Shown here: positions 22,914 to 31,308 of the stretch, piece by piece
How positions within the stretch are numbered: the first letter of the stretch is position 1
Layout: every line of letters starts with the position of its first letter
Assembly (NCBI GenBank): GCA_016719785.1
Contig: JADJYJ010000022.1
Location: forward strand, 1-53,935
Reading direction: 5' to 3'
Origin: Candidatus Amarolinea dominans
Lineage (GTDB): Bacteria; Chloroflexota; Anaerolineae; SSC4; Amarolineaceae
DNA: 53,935 nucleotides
The notes under the pieces: generated by a model
Told to the model about the DNA's origin: nothing
The model's database searches: none
What the model saw: the letters and a program-made list of their open reading frames with translations, nothing else
Position numbers and translations under genes: made by a program

Positions 22914-23192
22914 TCAATGATAATCCTCATAATCTAGCTGATGGGCGTCTCCATTCTCGAATCGGAAAGTGACTCGCCAGTTCCCGGAGACTTTAACTGC
23001 CCATCTGTTTTCCGCTTTCGGCTGCAACAGATGCAATCCCGATCCTGGAAAGTTCACGTCTTGGATCGACGTGGCCGCGTCAAGCACGTCCAGGATGTCT
23101 GCAAGTCGATTGGCATGCTTGGGTTGTATGCCCTTCTTTGTTCCATCATAGTAGAAATCCTCGAGACCTTTGTGACGAAACGACTTAATCAT
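22914..23192 (-). CDS. higB: HigB-family toxin
   Basis: The intact 92-residue protein begins MIKSFRHKGLEDFYYDGTKK and ends WRVTFRFENGDAHQLDYEDYH, cut here at EDYH, with the RelE/ParE-superfamily fold of HigB mRNA interferases. WAVKVSGNWRVTF holds the usual basic and aromatic surface. Toxin-first order, two bases from higA, is typical of higBA. About 170 gene-free bases upstream should carry the promoter, which I could not define. Confidence 0.92.
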   Translation of the reverse strand: MIKSFRHKGLEDFYYDGTKKGIQPKHANRLADILDVLDAATSIQDVNFPGSGLHLLQPKAENRWAVKVSGNWRVTFRFENGDAHQLDYEDYH

Positions 23193-23361
23193 CTAGAGCC
23201 ACCTGTTCGGAGTTCTTCACGATCGGTCGCAAGTGCCCGGCATCTGAATGTTACCCATCGGCTATACCTACACATCCATTGTAACTCTTAGGGTGACACC
23301 TGTCAAGATTCCTAGTGTGCGCTCAGCTATCTGATATCGTAACTGTTCAGCTTGAATGTCG

Positions 23362-24069
23362 TTAGCCGCCGGGACGGATCGGCTGCGGCACGGTTGGCGG
23401 CGGCCCCTGGAGACCCGTTGCCACGTCGGCGGTCGGCATCTGCAGCGGTGAACTCAACCGGACGACAAAGACGCCGGTACACCAGGAAATCGGCTGGAAA
23501 GCGATCTCCAGCCCGGTTCCGGCGCAGGCGGCCATCGTTTCATCGGCTGCCCAGTAAAACTCATCCTCGTCCCACGTCTCTGCGCCCGACTGTTGACGCA
23601 ATTCGGCCGTGGCAAAGGCCACATCGCCGACGACGATCAGCCCCTGCGCCATCAAATGATGGGTCGCCAGCCGCTGTAACAGGCTGATTTTTGTCGCCAG
23701 GTCGAACTCGTGCAGCACGAAGTTGGCGACAATGCGGTCGAAGCGCTGCTGCAGGGCTTCCGGCCAATCGGCCGTCAGATCCATCTGGATCAGCGTGACC
23801 TGCGGGACCTTCTCCCGTACAATCGCCAGCATCGCCGGCGAGAAGTCCGTCCCCCAGACTTCGCAGCCCAACGTCACGAAGCGCTGGGCCAGGTTGCCGG
23901 TGCCGATGCCCAGTTCCAGCACGCGCATGCCCGGCGCAACCGCCGCGGCGTGGACGACCGCGTCCAGCACCTCATCGTAGCTGGCAAAGATGCCCTGGTC
24001 GGTGCGCACCGATTGATCGTAGCGCGCGGCCCAGCGCTCAAAGATGGGGAGACGGGTGTTTTCAGGCAT
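23362..24069 (-). CDS. Class I SAM-dependent methyltransferase
   Basis: ATG at 24069 has GGAG 9 bases upstream. The 235-residue product carries SAM motif I VLELGIGTGNLAQRF, motif II EVWGTDFSPAMLAIVREK, and VANFVLHEFD. It starts FERWAARYDQSV, as in YrrT-like small-molecule methyltransferases; substrate unknown. After WCTGVFVVRL the last 30 residues (to PPTVPQPIRPGG) do not look like part of the fold and match the tail of a fragment at 25343-25445. The tail may be a recombinant extension. Confidence 0.85.
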   Translation of the reverse strand: MPENTRLPIFERWAARYDQSVRTDQGIFASYDEVLDAVVHAAAVAPGMRVLELGIGTGNLAQRFVTLGCEVWGTDFSPAMLAIVREKVPQVTLIQMDLTADWPEALQQRFDRIVANFVLHEFDLATKISLLQRLATHHLMAQGLIVVGDVAFATAELRQQSGAETWDEDEFYWAADETMAACAGTGLEIAFQPISWCTGVFVVRLSSPLQMPTADVATGLQGPPPTVPQPIRPGG

Positions 24070-24260
24070 AGTCCGTAACTCCACGGACGGTGCGCGGCCA
24101 ACAGCGGCAAGAGCGGCTCCAGCCCCTGGAACTGCCAGGCGCGGCCGGTCTGGATGGACTCCAACTCGCCCATCCAGACCGGCGCTTCGCGGTTCACGAC
24201 TTCCCCGGCCGGCTCGCGCCACAGGCGGACCATGAATGAGGCGTAGGTAAGCTCAGGCAT
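24061..24260 (-). CDS. Small hypothetical protein
   Basis: From ATG 24260 the sequence reads PELTYASFMVRLWREP, VWMGELESIQTGRAWQFQGL and EPLLPLL, a compact protein of about 65 residues that precedes the methyltransferase gene and runs into its start. It resembles small uncharacterised beta-rich proteins seen in Chloroflexota. The frame stays open into the methyltransferase gene, so its true stop is uncertain and a frameshift near 24070 is possible. Confidence 0.4.
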
Positions 24261-24326
24261 TGTCCCTCACGACCGTGCTGCACAGGGTGATGGCGACGGT
24301 TTCGACGAGCATGGATGGCCAGCTAC

Positions 24327-25235
24327 TCACGTTGGTTGCCACCGCCACGCATCGCCCCATTGTGTGATACGCCCAAAATTGGGGAACGGCCCGAGGTGAT
24401 GGCCGAAAACGAGCGCGTTCTCCTCGGTGGCGCGTGCGAAGAACCGGCGTCGCACTGCATCGGCCTGCCCGGCATCCATGTCAATGGTCGGCGCCCATTG
24501 CGGGTGTTCGATGAACAGCGGATGCACCACCAAGTCGCTGATGTTGTAGACCGTCTGGCCGCCCGCTGCAATCGTGACCATCATGTGGCCGGGCGTGTGC
24601 CCAGGCGTTGATTCCAGGCGAATGCCGGGCGCGACTTCTTCGTCGCCTTGCACGAGGGTGACGCGCCCGGCAATCGCATCGAGTGCCTTTCTGGCCGTGG
24701 CGATCAGTTGCTCGAGATGCCCGCGCAGGGCGGCTGCTCCGGCCGTCGCAGGATCGGCCGCCATCCAGTAGTCCCACTCCCTTTGCGCGATGGTGTAGTG
24801 GGCATTGGGGAAGACCAGCCGGTCCTCAGCGTCAAGCATCCCCCCGACGTGATCGGGGTGAGCATGTGTGATGAGGACGATATTGATCTCGCCCGGATTG
24901 ATCCCCGCCGCCAACAGGCTGGGGACCAACAAGTTGGTGCGCGACGTCCTGTGGTCGAGACCGGGGAATGCCTGATCGCCCGGGTTGCCGAGATCGCCGG
25001 CGCCAACGTCGCACAGCGTCAGGCTGCGTCCCCTTCTGATGAGGAGTAGCGTGTAGGGGAGAAACAGTTGACGCCCTGGCAGGTCGTAACGCGTTGCGCC
25101 TTCCGGCGGCACGTTCCCGAAGATCATGGCCGCCGGGTAGTTGATCCCGCCGTCGCTCAGCGCAATCAGCTCGACCTCGCCGATGACCTGCCTATGGAAT
25201 TGAGCCGCGGGTGGTTTCACTTGCTGATTGACCAT
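24327..25235 (-). CDS. Metallo-beta-lactamase-fold hydrolase
   Basis: Three Met codons lie close together; GAGGG touches the first but stands 9 bases from the ATG at 25235, so that start is preferred. The 302-residue product has the metal motif THAHPDHVGG, the distal ligand region ESTPGHTPGHMMV, ISDLVVHP and VFGHHLGPFP. This is the AHL-lactonase-like branch of the MBL fold, binding two metals in the cytoplasm. Real substrate unknown. The gene is intact; its neighbours on both sides are not its operon partners by obvious function. Confidence 0.88.
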   Translation of the reverse strand: MVNQQVKPPAAQFHRQVIGEVELIALSDGGINYPAAMIFGNVPPEGATRYDLPGRQLFLPYTLLLIRRGRSLTLCDVGAGDLGNPGDQAFPGLDHRTSRTNLLVPSLLAAGINPGEINIVLITHAHPDHVGGMLDAEDRLVFPNAHYTIAQREWDYWMAADPATAGAAALRGHLEQLIATARKALDAIAGRVTLVQGDEEVAPGIRLESTPGHTPGHMMVTIAAGGQTVYNISDLVVHPLFIEHPQWAPTIDMDAGQADAVRRRFFARATEENALVFGHHLGPFPNFGRITQWGDAWRWQPT

Positions 25236-25342
25236 TATCATCATCCCTCGATCGAAGCACAGTAACGCCTGGCCAAGCCAAGATGCCGGCGCGCCGTGTA
25301 CAGATGGTAGGCGTAGAATCCTGGCGTCTACGCTCGTCGCCG

Positions 25343-25595
25343 TCAGCCGCCAGGACGGATGGGCTGCGGCACGATGGGCGACGGCCCCCACAGCTCCAGC
25401 GTGACATCGGTTGCCAGCGTCCGCAGCTCGGCAACCACTCGCTGCACGTCGTCGTGGTCGTACCAGGCCGCTGAGCACACCCAGATCGCCTTCCACGGCT
25501 GCATCGCCGCCGATGAGCGCGCCGGCTGGCCCGACGCTCAATCCGCCCTGCACCAGCACATTGTTACCCACGCGCACGTCATCGCGCACCGCCAA
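25343..25595 (-). pseudogene. Tail fragment of a repeat/bactofilin-like protein
   Basis: One frame gives AVRDDVRVGNNVLVQGGLSV and GALIGGDAAVEGDLGVLSG, a beta-helical, bactofilin-like pattern. Another gives DDVQRVVAELRTLATDVTLE and ends PIVPQPIRPGG, stop at 25343. The two join by a frameshift near 25460. No start or N-terminal region is found. It seems to be the C-terminal remnant of a structural protein. Confidence 0.4.
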
Positions 25596-25643
25596 ACCGC
25601 CGGCCTGCAGGTGGCCGCTGGCCAGCGCGGGCGCTTCCAGACA

Positions 25644-26549
25644 TCACGCCGGGCCATTCGACGGCCAGGTGCGGCGCAGCACGCCGATCTGCGAGAGATG
25701 GGTCAGCTCGTGCGCGGCGAAGTAGCTGGCCTGCTGGCGCAGCGTCACGGCGCCGAACTCCTGGTGCCGGCCCGTGCGCCACCAGTGCGTCAGCGGCATC
25801 TGTTCCAGCTTGTGCAGCGTTTCCCTGCGCGCAGCCCGGTAGGTTCGGAAGATCTCCAGCGCGGTGGGCGGGCGCTCCCCCTCGTTGGCCGCCCAGGTCC
25901 AAACCGCCTTCGCTTCCAGCAGGGGGTGTTCTTCCTGCAGGAAGAGGTCGAGCCGGAAAGCGAGCACATCTTGCGCGTCGCGCAGGTGCGTCAGGACGTT
26001 GCGAATCGCCCAACCGCCGCCGGCCGGCGCCTGATTCAACTGCGCCTCCGTGAGTCCTTCCAGCAGCGTTGCCACGTCGAGCGGCGTCTGGCGCAGACGT
26101 TCGATGGCCGCCAACGGCTCGAACGCGTCGAGCCAGTAGTTGGGCATGAAGCGTTGGTAGGTGCCGGGCCAGGCGCCGCAGGTCGGGCAGTTCGTCTCCG
26201 GCGCGCCGAGCAGCAGATGCCCGCAGGTGCGGCAGACATGGGGGTGCGGGATGGTGGTGATCAGGGGCATGCTCCCGCCGGCCATCACGTCAGCGCCTTG
26301 TGCGAGGGCCGACCGCGCCGCGGCGCTCACATTCAGGCTGGCAAGCGCGGCCGCGGTCTGCTTGAGGTCGGCGGCGAGTTCATCCGCGCCGATGGGCGCG
26401 GCCATCCGAAAGGCAGCCTGGCGGCTCAGCGAATCGGCGATCGCGCGCGTCAGCTTGGCGAGGTTGTACTGCCCTTCGTCCTCCAGCCGGGAAGCCAGCG
26501 CAAGGAGATGGACGAGGGTATCGGCCCAGGTTGGTGAATTGGTTGTCAT
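25644..26549 (-). CDS. Zinc-ribbon DinB-family protein
   Basis: ATG at 26549 has GAGGAG 6 bases upstream. Residues 1-95 are helical (rubrerythrin-like, TRAIADSLSRQAAFRMA). Residues about 100-135 form a zinc ribbon with CRTCGHLL and CPTCGAWPG. Residues 140-301 form a DinB four-helix domain: EAQLNQAPAGGGWAIRNVLT, HLRDAQDVL and YFAAHELTHLSQIGVLRR with the His residues that bind metal in this superfamily. DinB/YfiT proteins include thiol S-transferases and hydrolases. The fusion is intact, so all three parts probably act together; substrate unknown. Confidence 0.8.
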   Translation of the reverse strand: MTTNSPTWADTLVHLLALASRLEDEGQYNLAKLTRAIADSLSRQAAFRMAAPIGADELAADLKQTAAALASLNVSAAARSALAQGADVMAGGSMPLITTIPHPHVCRTCGHLLLGAPETNCPTCGAWPGTYQRFMPNYWLDAFEPLAAIERLRQTPLDVATLLEGLTEAQLNQAPAGGGWAIRNVLTHLRDAQDVLAFRLDLFLQEEHPLLEAKAVWTWAANEGERPPTALEIFRTYRAARRETLHKLEQMPLTHWWRTGRHQEFGAVTLRQQASYFAAHELTHLSQIGVLRRTWPSNGPA

Positions 26550-26585
26550 CTTGTGCTCCTCTGATTGTTTGCGAATTGGAGGGAA

Positions 26586-26681
26586 TTATACCACATGCCC
26601 GGCTGCGCGCAGCAGGGGCAGCACCTTCTTCCAGCACCAGCCGCCATGAAACGTACCATGGACGAGAACGAACGTACCCAT
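26586..26681 (-). pseudogene. Alpha/beta-hydrolase N-terminal remnant
   Basis: A 31-residue frame reads MGTFVLVHGTFHGGWCWKKV then LPLLRAAGHVV and stop. This is the very characteristic N-terminus (oxyanion HG loop) of salicylate-esterase-type alpha/beta hydrolases, which normally run to about 240 residues. Nucleophile and catalytic His are missing. It lies between protein B and the DinB gene. Confidence 0.6.
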
Positions 26682-26698
26682 GATAAGAGCCTCTCCGC

Positions 26699-28654
26699 CT
26701 ATGGCTGTTCCAACCGTTCCCGGCTGCGCTGGTAATCCAACCCAAGCTCCTTCGGCTGACCCAACTCCAGCGGGTGCAGGTAAAGACCGCGCTCGTCGGT
26801 CGGCTTTTCCTCCTCCACCGGGATGCGGTGCGCGTTGGCGTAGGCGTCCTGGCGGATGCCCGTCACCTGCCAGGAGACCCGCAGCCCGGCCGCGCCGCCC
26901 GCAATCTGGAAGCGGTTGCCCTGCACCTCCTGGGCAATGTAGAGATTCGGCCCCGGCCCGCCGATGGGCGTCAACTGATAGCGGAAGTCACGGTTGAGCG
27001 CCTCGAACCAGGCCGGCAGTTCCACCCATGCTTCACCGTCGCCGTCCAGCCTCGCATTGCCGTTGTAGATGTTCATCATGTCGGGCGACTCGACGAAGGA
27101 GTGGTAGAGGTACTGGTTGGCCGGGTCCAGGGGATGATCAATCTTGAAGGAGCCGGCCGACTTACTGAGCGTACCGCTGACATGCACCCTGCCGCTGAAA
27201 TACCCGGCGTAGCCGCTGGCAGACTCGGTCGCGCCATACACGCCGTAGTTGGTGCCGCTGCTGGCGACAGCATAGCCGTACACGCCGCGGCCGGTGGTGC
27301 TCTCGGACGTGCCACGCACACCGTAGTTGGTGCCGTTTGCGGCTGAAGCATAGCCAAACACGCCGCGGCCATTGCCGCTGTCGGACCAGCCGTACACCCC
27401 GGTGGTAGTACCGCTGGTGGCTGTCGTGACCCCATAAACGCCGCGGCCATCGGTGCTGGCGGACTGGCCGTAGACACCAAAGGTGCTGCCGCTGGTGGAT
27501 GGGGCGTAGCCATAAACGCCGCGGCCATCGGGACTGCTGGCCTGGCCATGTACCCCATAGGTTGTGCCGCTGGCAGATGAGGCCAGACCATAGACGCCGC
27601 GGCCTCCGCTGCTGGCCGACAGGCCGAACATCCCATAGGTGGCGCCGCTGGTGGCGGTGGCCCGGCCATACACCCCACGGCCATCGGTGCTGGCGGACTG
27701 GCCGTACATCCCGTGGGTCGTGCCGCTGGCGGCTGTGGCAGCGCCATACACGCCGATACCGCCAGTGCTGCTGGACGTGCCGTACACCCCATAGGTTGGT
27801 CCGCTGGCGGCTAATGCGGAGCCAGACACACCGTGGCCATCCGTGCTGCTGGACTGGCCAAGGACCCCATAGGCCTGACCGCTCGTACTGGTTGTAACGC
27901 CGAAGACGCCGCGACCAGATGAACTGTCAGACGCACCAAGCACCCCATAGGTTTGACCGCTGGTGCTGGTTGCAACGCCGTATACACCACGGCCAGTCGT
28001 GCTGACGGATTCGCCGTATACACCATAGGTTGCGCCGCTGGCGGCGACGGCAGACCCATATAGGCCACGGCCGTTGCTACTGGTGGACACACCGCCCACG
28101 CCGTTCGTCGTGCCGGTGTAGGATGAGGCGTAGCCGAACACACCACTGCCGGAGTTGCCGTTGGACTCGCCGTAGACGCCAAAGGTCGTACCGCTGGTGG
28201 ACGTCGCCAGGCCGCGCACACCGCGACCCCCATTGCTCTCGCTCATGCCAAACACGCCGTCGTTCTGGCCGTTTGTATTGGACGCATAGCCAAAGACGCC
28301 GCGGCCTGCCATGCTGGCGGACACACCCACTAGTCCGGAGGTGTCGCCGCTGGCGGCAGTGTGCTCAACTCGCAGGCCGTGCGCGCCGGAGGCGCCCGTC
28401 CACGTCTCGCCCCAGTGGTTGTGACCCGAGGTGTAGATGCCGCTGGTGCTCCAGCGGCCGGCGGTCAACTGAATATCAAAGACGTCAATGTCGCCATCCT
28501 GATCAACGTCGCAGCCGGAGGCATAGCCGGCGCCCGCCAGGCAGACGCCCACTTCAGGGCTTTCCGGCGGCTCCTGGGCGCTGGCCGGCCCCATCGCCAG
28601 CGCCAGGAACATCAACACGACTGCCAGGGCCGTCACACGAACGATGGGAATCAT
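26699..28654 (-). CDS. Secreted 26-residue-repeat protein B
   Basis: AGGAGG 8 bases before the ATG at 28654 fixes the start. The intact 651-residue protein has a signal peptide (VVLMFLALAMGPASAQ), an EF-hand-like loop at residues 49-68 (CDVDQDGDIDVFDIQLTAGR), a GHNHWGETWTG bridge, 14 full repeats of exactly 26 residues (e.g. TYGVYGESVSTTGRGVYG) and a cap nearly identical to those of A and D (AGSFKIDHPLDPANQYLYH; SWQVTGIRQDAYANAHRIPV). It is third in the possible D-C-B transcription unit. The function is unknown; an extracellular structural role is inferred. Confidence 0.9.
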   Translation of the reverse strand: MIPIVRVTALAVVLMFLALAMGPASAQEPPESPEVGVCLAGAGYASGCDVDQDGDIDVFDIQLTAGRWSTSGIYTSGHNHWGETWTGASGAHGLRVEHTAASGDTSGLVGVSASMAGRGVFGYASNTNGQNDGVFGMSESNGGRGVRGLATSTSGTTFGVYGESNGNSGSGVFGYASSYTGTTNGVGGVSTSSNGRGLYGSAVAASGATYGVYGESVSTTGRGVYGVATSTSGQTYGVLGASDSSSGRGVFGVTTSTSGQAYGVLGQSSSTDGHGVSGSALAASGPTYGVYGTSSSTGGIGVYGAATAASGTTHGMYGQSASTDGRGVYGRATATSGATYGMFGLSASSGGRGVYGLASSASGTTYGVHGQASSPDGRGVYGYAPSTSGSTFGVYGQSASTDGRGVYGVTTATSGTTTGVYGWSDSGNGRGVFGYASAANGTNYGVRGTSESTTGRGVYGYAVASSGTNYGVYGATESASGYAGYFSGRVHVSGTLSKSAGSFKIDHPLDPANQYLYHSFVESPDMMNIYNGNARLDGDGEAWVELPAWFEALNRDFRYQLTPIGGPGPNLYIAQEVQGNRFQIAGGAAGLRVSWQVTGIRQDAYANAHRIPVEEEKPTDERGLYLHPLELGQPKELGLDYQRSRERLEQP

Positions 28655-28679
28655 GACTCATACCTCCTGAATGTTGTTT

Positions 28680-28714
28680 ATGCTGCAAGCGGGCACGAAT
28701 TGCGCCTGTTTCCG
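28680..28714 (-). repeat. 35-bp dispersed repeat, copy 2
   Basis: Reverse complement of 6086-6120 without mismatch. It begins where the leader of protein B stops matching the leaders of proteins D and H, so it looks inserted just upstream of the ribosome site. Confidence 0.85.
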
Positions 28715-28753
28715 TAGGCGGAACCAAACATGTTCCCTGGCCCCGCACTAGGG

Positions 28754-31267
28754 CTAACGACTTTGTCCCAGCGCTTGCTCGAGCGCGGCGAGCCGGCTGC
28801 TCAGCTTGTCGAGCTGAGCCTGTTGGCCGGCGTTCTGGGCAGCCAGCGCCTGGTTTGTGTTCTGCGCTTCCTGCAGCATCTGATACAGCCCCTGGATCGC
28901 GGCGAATGCGATCCCGTTCATGTCGAGCGCGTTGAGGGACTGTTCATCCTCGCCCAGTCCAAACGCCGCGTAGAGATCTGGCGCCTGCGGACCGATGTGG
29001 CGCACTGTGCGGTCGTCGTGCGTGGTGCTCCAGGTTGAGATGGGCACCTGGCTCAGGCGCTGCAGGGTATCCACACCATCAACGATCTCCTGGTTGCCTG
29101 ACCTGGGTCGCAGGTCCACGCAGTTCCAGCCGCCGCTGTTGGCGTGCAGGTAGCAATAAACCGTCAGCACGCCCTGATTGTCCACACCAACCGTGAAATT
29201 GACATCACCGGTTGCGCGCACCCAGAAACCATTCGGGTTGCTGACCCCCCAGTCGTATGGCAAACTATCTGCCCAAACAAACAGCCCCGTTGCGGCCGCT
29301 TTTGCGCGCTGCCCGGCGGCGAAACTGTAATTCCCTGTCGCCTGGTTGTACGCACCGCCGGGAACCACGGCATTCGTGCCACTGGCCGTGTTGAACGCGC
29401 CGCCACCCACCACCGAACCGATGCCCGAAGCTGTGTTGCCCTCCCCACCGCCTACGAAGGACTTGTCACCGGTCGCATCGTTGTGAACACCACCGGCCAC
29501 CGTGGCCTGGGTCGCAGTTGCGTCGTTCCCGTAGCCACCAGCCACCGCGGCATAACTACCGCTGGCCACGTTGCCGTACCCACCAGCAACCGTCGCGTAG
29601 GGGCGGTCATCGCTGGTTCCGCCGGCGTTGCCGGCGCGGTTGTTGCCGCCGCCGCTCACGCTCCCGTAATCGTCGGTGACGCGGTTGCCGGTGGCCGGAT
29701 CGGCCGGGTTGCTGCGTCCGCCGCCGGCGATCGTCGTGTACGCCGCGGTCGTCGTATTGCCAAAACCGCCGCCAACACTGGCAAAGCTGCCGCTGGCCGT
29801 ATTCGACGAGCCGCCCAACACGCCCGCCGCCAGGCCGCTGGCGATGTTGCCGGTGCCGCCGACGACGACGGCCCAGCCTCCGCTGGCCTGGTTCTGCTCG
29901 CCGCCGCCAACGATGGCTGTGCCGCCGCTCGCCGTATTCTCCGACCCCCCACCCACGCTGGCAAACGCGCCGCTGGCGGTGTTGCTCTGGCCGCCGCTGA
30001 CCGTGGCGTACGTCCGGTCGCCGGTGGTGCCGGCATTGTCACCGGCCTGGTTGTTGCCACCGCCGCTCACCGTGCCGTAATCGTCCGTGACGCGGTTGGC
30101 CGTCGCCGAGTTGAGCGCGTCGGTCCGTCCGCCGCCACCGATCGTGGCATAGCCGGCGTTGGTGATGTTACCCAGGCCGCCGCCGATCGTCGCATAGGCT
30201 CCGCCCGCGGTGTTTTGGCCACCGCCAACGGCTGTTGCTGCATGGCCGCTGGCCTGGTTGTATGCCCCACCGCCAATCGTGCTGTAATCGCCGTAGGCCG
30301 CATTGTCTACGCCGCCGCCAACGGCGGCATAATGGCCGGCCGCGTTGGCAGACCCACCCGCGATCGTCGCATTCTGGCCGTTGGCCACGTTGCTCTCGCC
30401 GCCACCCACGGTGGCCGCGATGTGAAGAGCCTGGTTACCAGCCCCACCGGCCACTGTGCTGCCCCAGGCGTCCTCGGCGTTGCCGTTGTTGGTGCCGGCC
30501 TGATTGCCAGCCCCGCCGCCTACGCTGCTCCACTTGTCGGTCGCCAGGTTGCCCGTGGCTGGATTGCCCGGGTCTCGCCGGCCGCCACCGCTGACCGTGG
30601 CCCAGGGGCCGCTGGCCGTGTTGCCGAATCCCCCACTGACTGTGGCATACGTCCCGCTCGCCGTGTTGATCGAGCCACCGCCAATCGTGGTCCAGGCGAC
30701 CGGCGCCAGGTTGACGTAGCCGCCGCCCACAGTGGCATAGGGCCCGCCGGCGCTGTTGGCATACCCGCCGCTGACCGTGCCGTGGGTGCCACCGACCGCA
30801 TTGGGGCCGGCCGTCGCGCCACCGCCGCTGATCGTGGCGCCATAGACGCCAGGGGTGATGCTGTTGCTGCTGTGGCCGCCCACCAGGTTGGGGCTGGTTG
30901 TGTGCGGCTCCAGGCGCAGGGCACGCTGGTTGTTGACCTTCAGCTCGAGGGGTTGGTTATCCGTGGTGCCGACGAAGTGCGTGCCGGGCGCCGTTGCCGC
31001 ATTGCCGGTCAGGTCCCAACTGCCGCTGCTCCACGGCCCCGCCTGTCCCCAATGGCCGGCCGCGAGCTGGATGTCAAAGATGTCCACGTCGCCGTCGTGG
31101 TCTACGTCGCAGGCGGGGTCGTAGGCTCCACCTGGCGCGCAGGGGCCGGCCAGCACCCGCGCGGGCGTCAGCCCGCTCAGGGACGCGGCCCCTGCATGGA
31201 TGCTCACGGTCGCCAGCAGGGCTGCGGCCAACGCCATCAGCAGTTTCTGTCTCATTGTGCCAGACAT
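28754..31267 (-). CDS. Secreted YadA-head-like repeat protein with S74 cap (C)
   Basis: Start at 31267 follows GAAGGAG. The intact 837-residue protein has a signal peptide, an EF-hand-like loop at 53-73 (CDVDHDGDVDIFDIQLAAGH), then many 14-28-residue Gly-rich repeats such as TASGTYATVSGGFGN, resembling Hep_Hag/YadA-head turns. YSFAAGQRAKA and FVWADSL mark the end of the array. The last 100 residues contain VPISTWS, RHIGPQAPDLYAAFGLGED and GIAFAAIQGLYQML, the pattern of S74/intramolecular-chaperone domains, then a coiled coil. S74 domains help trimeric phage tailspikes and fibres fold, so a trimeric extracellular fibre is likely. D ends 41 bases upstream; probable cotranscription. Confidence 0.88.
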   Translation of the reverse strand: MSGTMRQKLLMALAAALLATVSIHAGAASLSGLTPARVLAGPCAPGGAYDPACDVDHDGDVDIFDIQLAAGHWGQAGPWSSGSWDLTGNAATAPGTHFVGTTDNQPLELKVNNQRALRLEPHTTSPNLVGGHSSNSITPGVYGATISGGGATAGPNAVGGTHGTVSGGYANSAGGPYATVGGGYVNLAPVAWTTIGGGSINTASGTYATVSGGFGNTASGPWATVSGGGRRDPGNPATGNLATDKWSSVGGGAGNQAGTNNGNAEDAWGSTVAGGAGNQALHIAATVGGGESNVANGQNATIAGGSANAAGHYAAVGGGVDNAAYGDYSTIGGGAYNQASGHAATAVGGGQNTAGGAYATIGGGLGNITNAGYATIGGGGRTDALNSATANRVTDDYGTVSGGGNNQAGDNAGTTGDRTYATVSGGQSNTASGAFASVGGGSENTASGGTAIVGGGEQNQASGGWAVVVGGTGNIASGLAAGVLGGSSNTASGSFASVGGGFGNTTTAAYTTIAGGGRSNPADPATGNRVTDDYGSVSGGGNNRAGNAGGTSDDRPYATVAGGYGNVASGSYAAVAGGYGNDATATQATVAGGVHNDATGDKSFVGGGEGNTASGIGSVVGGGAFNTASGTNAVVPGGAYNQATGNYSFAAGQRAKAAATGLFVWADSLPYDWGVSNPNGFWVRATGDVNFTVGVDNQGVLTVYCYLHANSGGWNCVDLRPRSGNQEIVDGVDTLQRLSQVPISTWSTTHDDRTVRHIGPQAPDLYAAFGLGEDEQSLNALDMNGIAFAAIQGLYQMLQEAQNTNQALAAQNAGQQAQLDKLSSRLAALEQALGQSR

Positions 31268-31308
31268 GTTGACTCCTTCGTTGACTGCGCCACCCCGCCC
31301 GGCTCGGA

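Noticed and set aside
28754..31267. Prophage tail-fibre module because of the S74-like cap
   Set aside because: No capsid, terminase, portal, baseplate or integrase gene is seen, and the protein has a signal peptide and an EF-hand loop.
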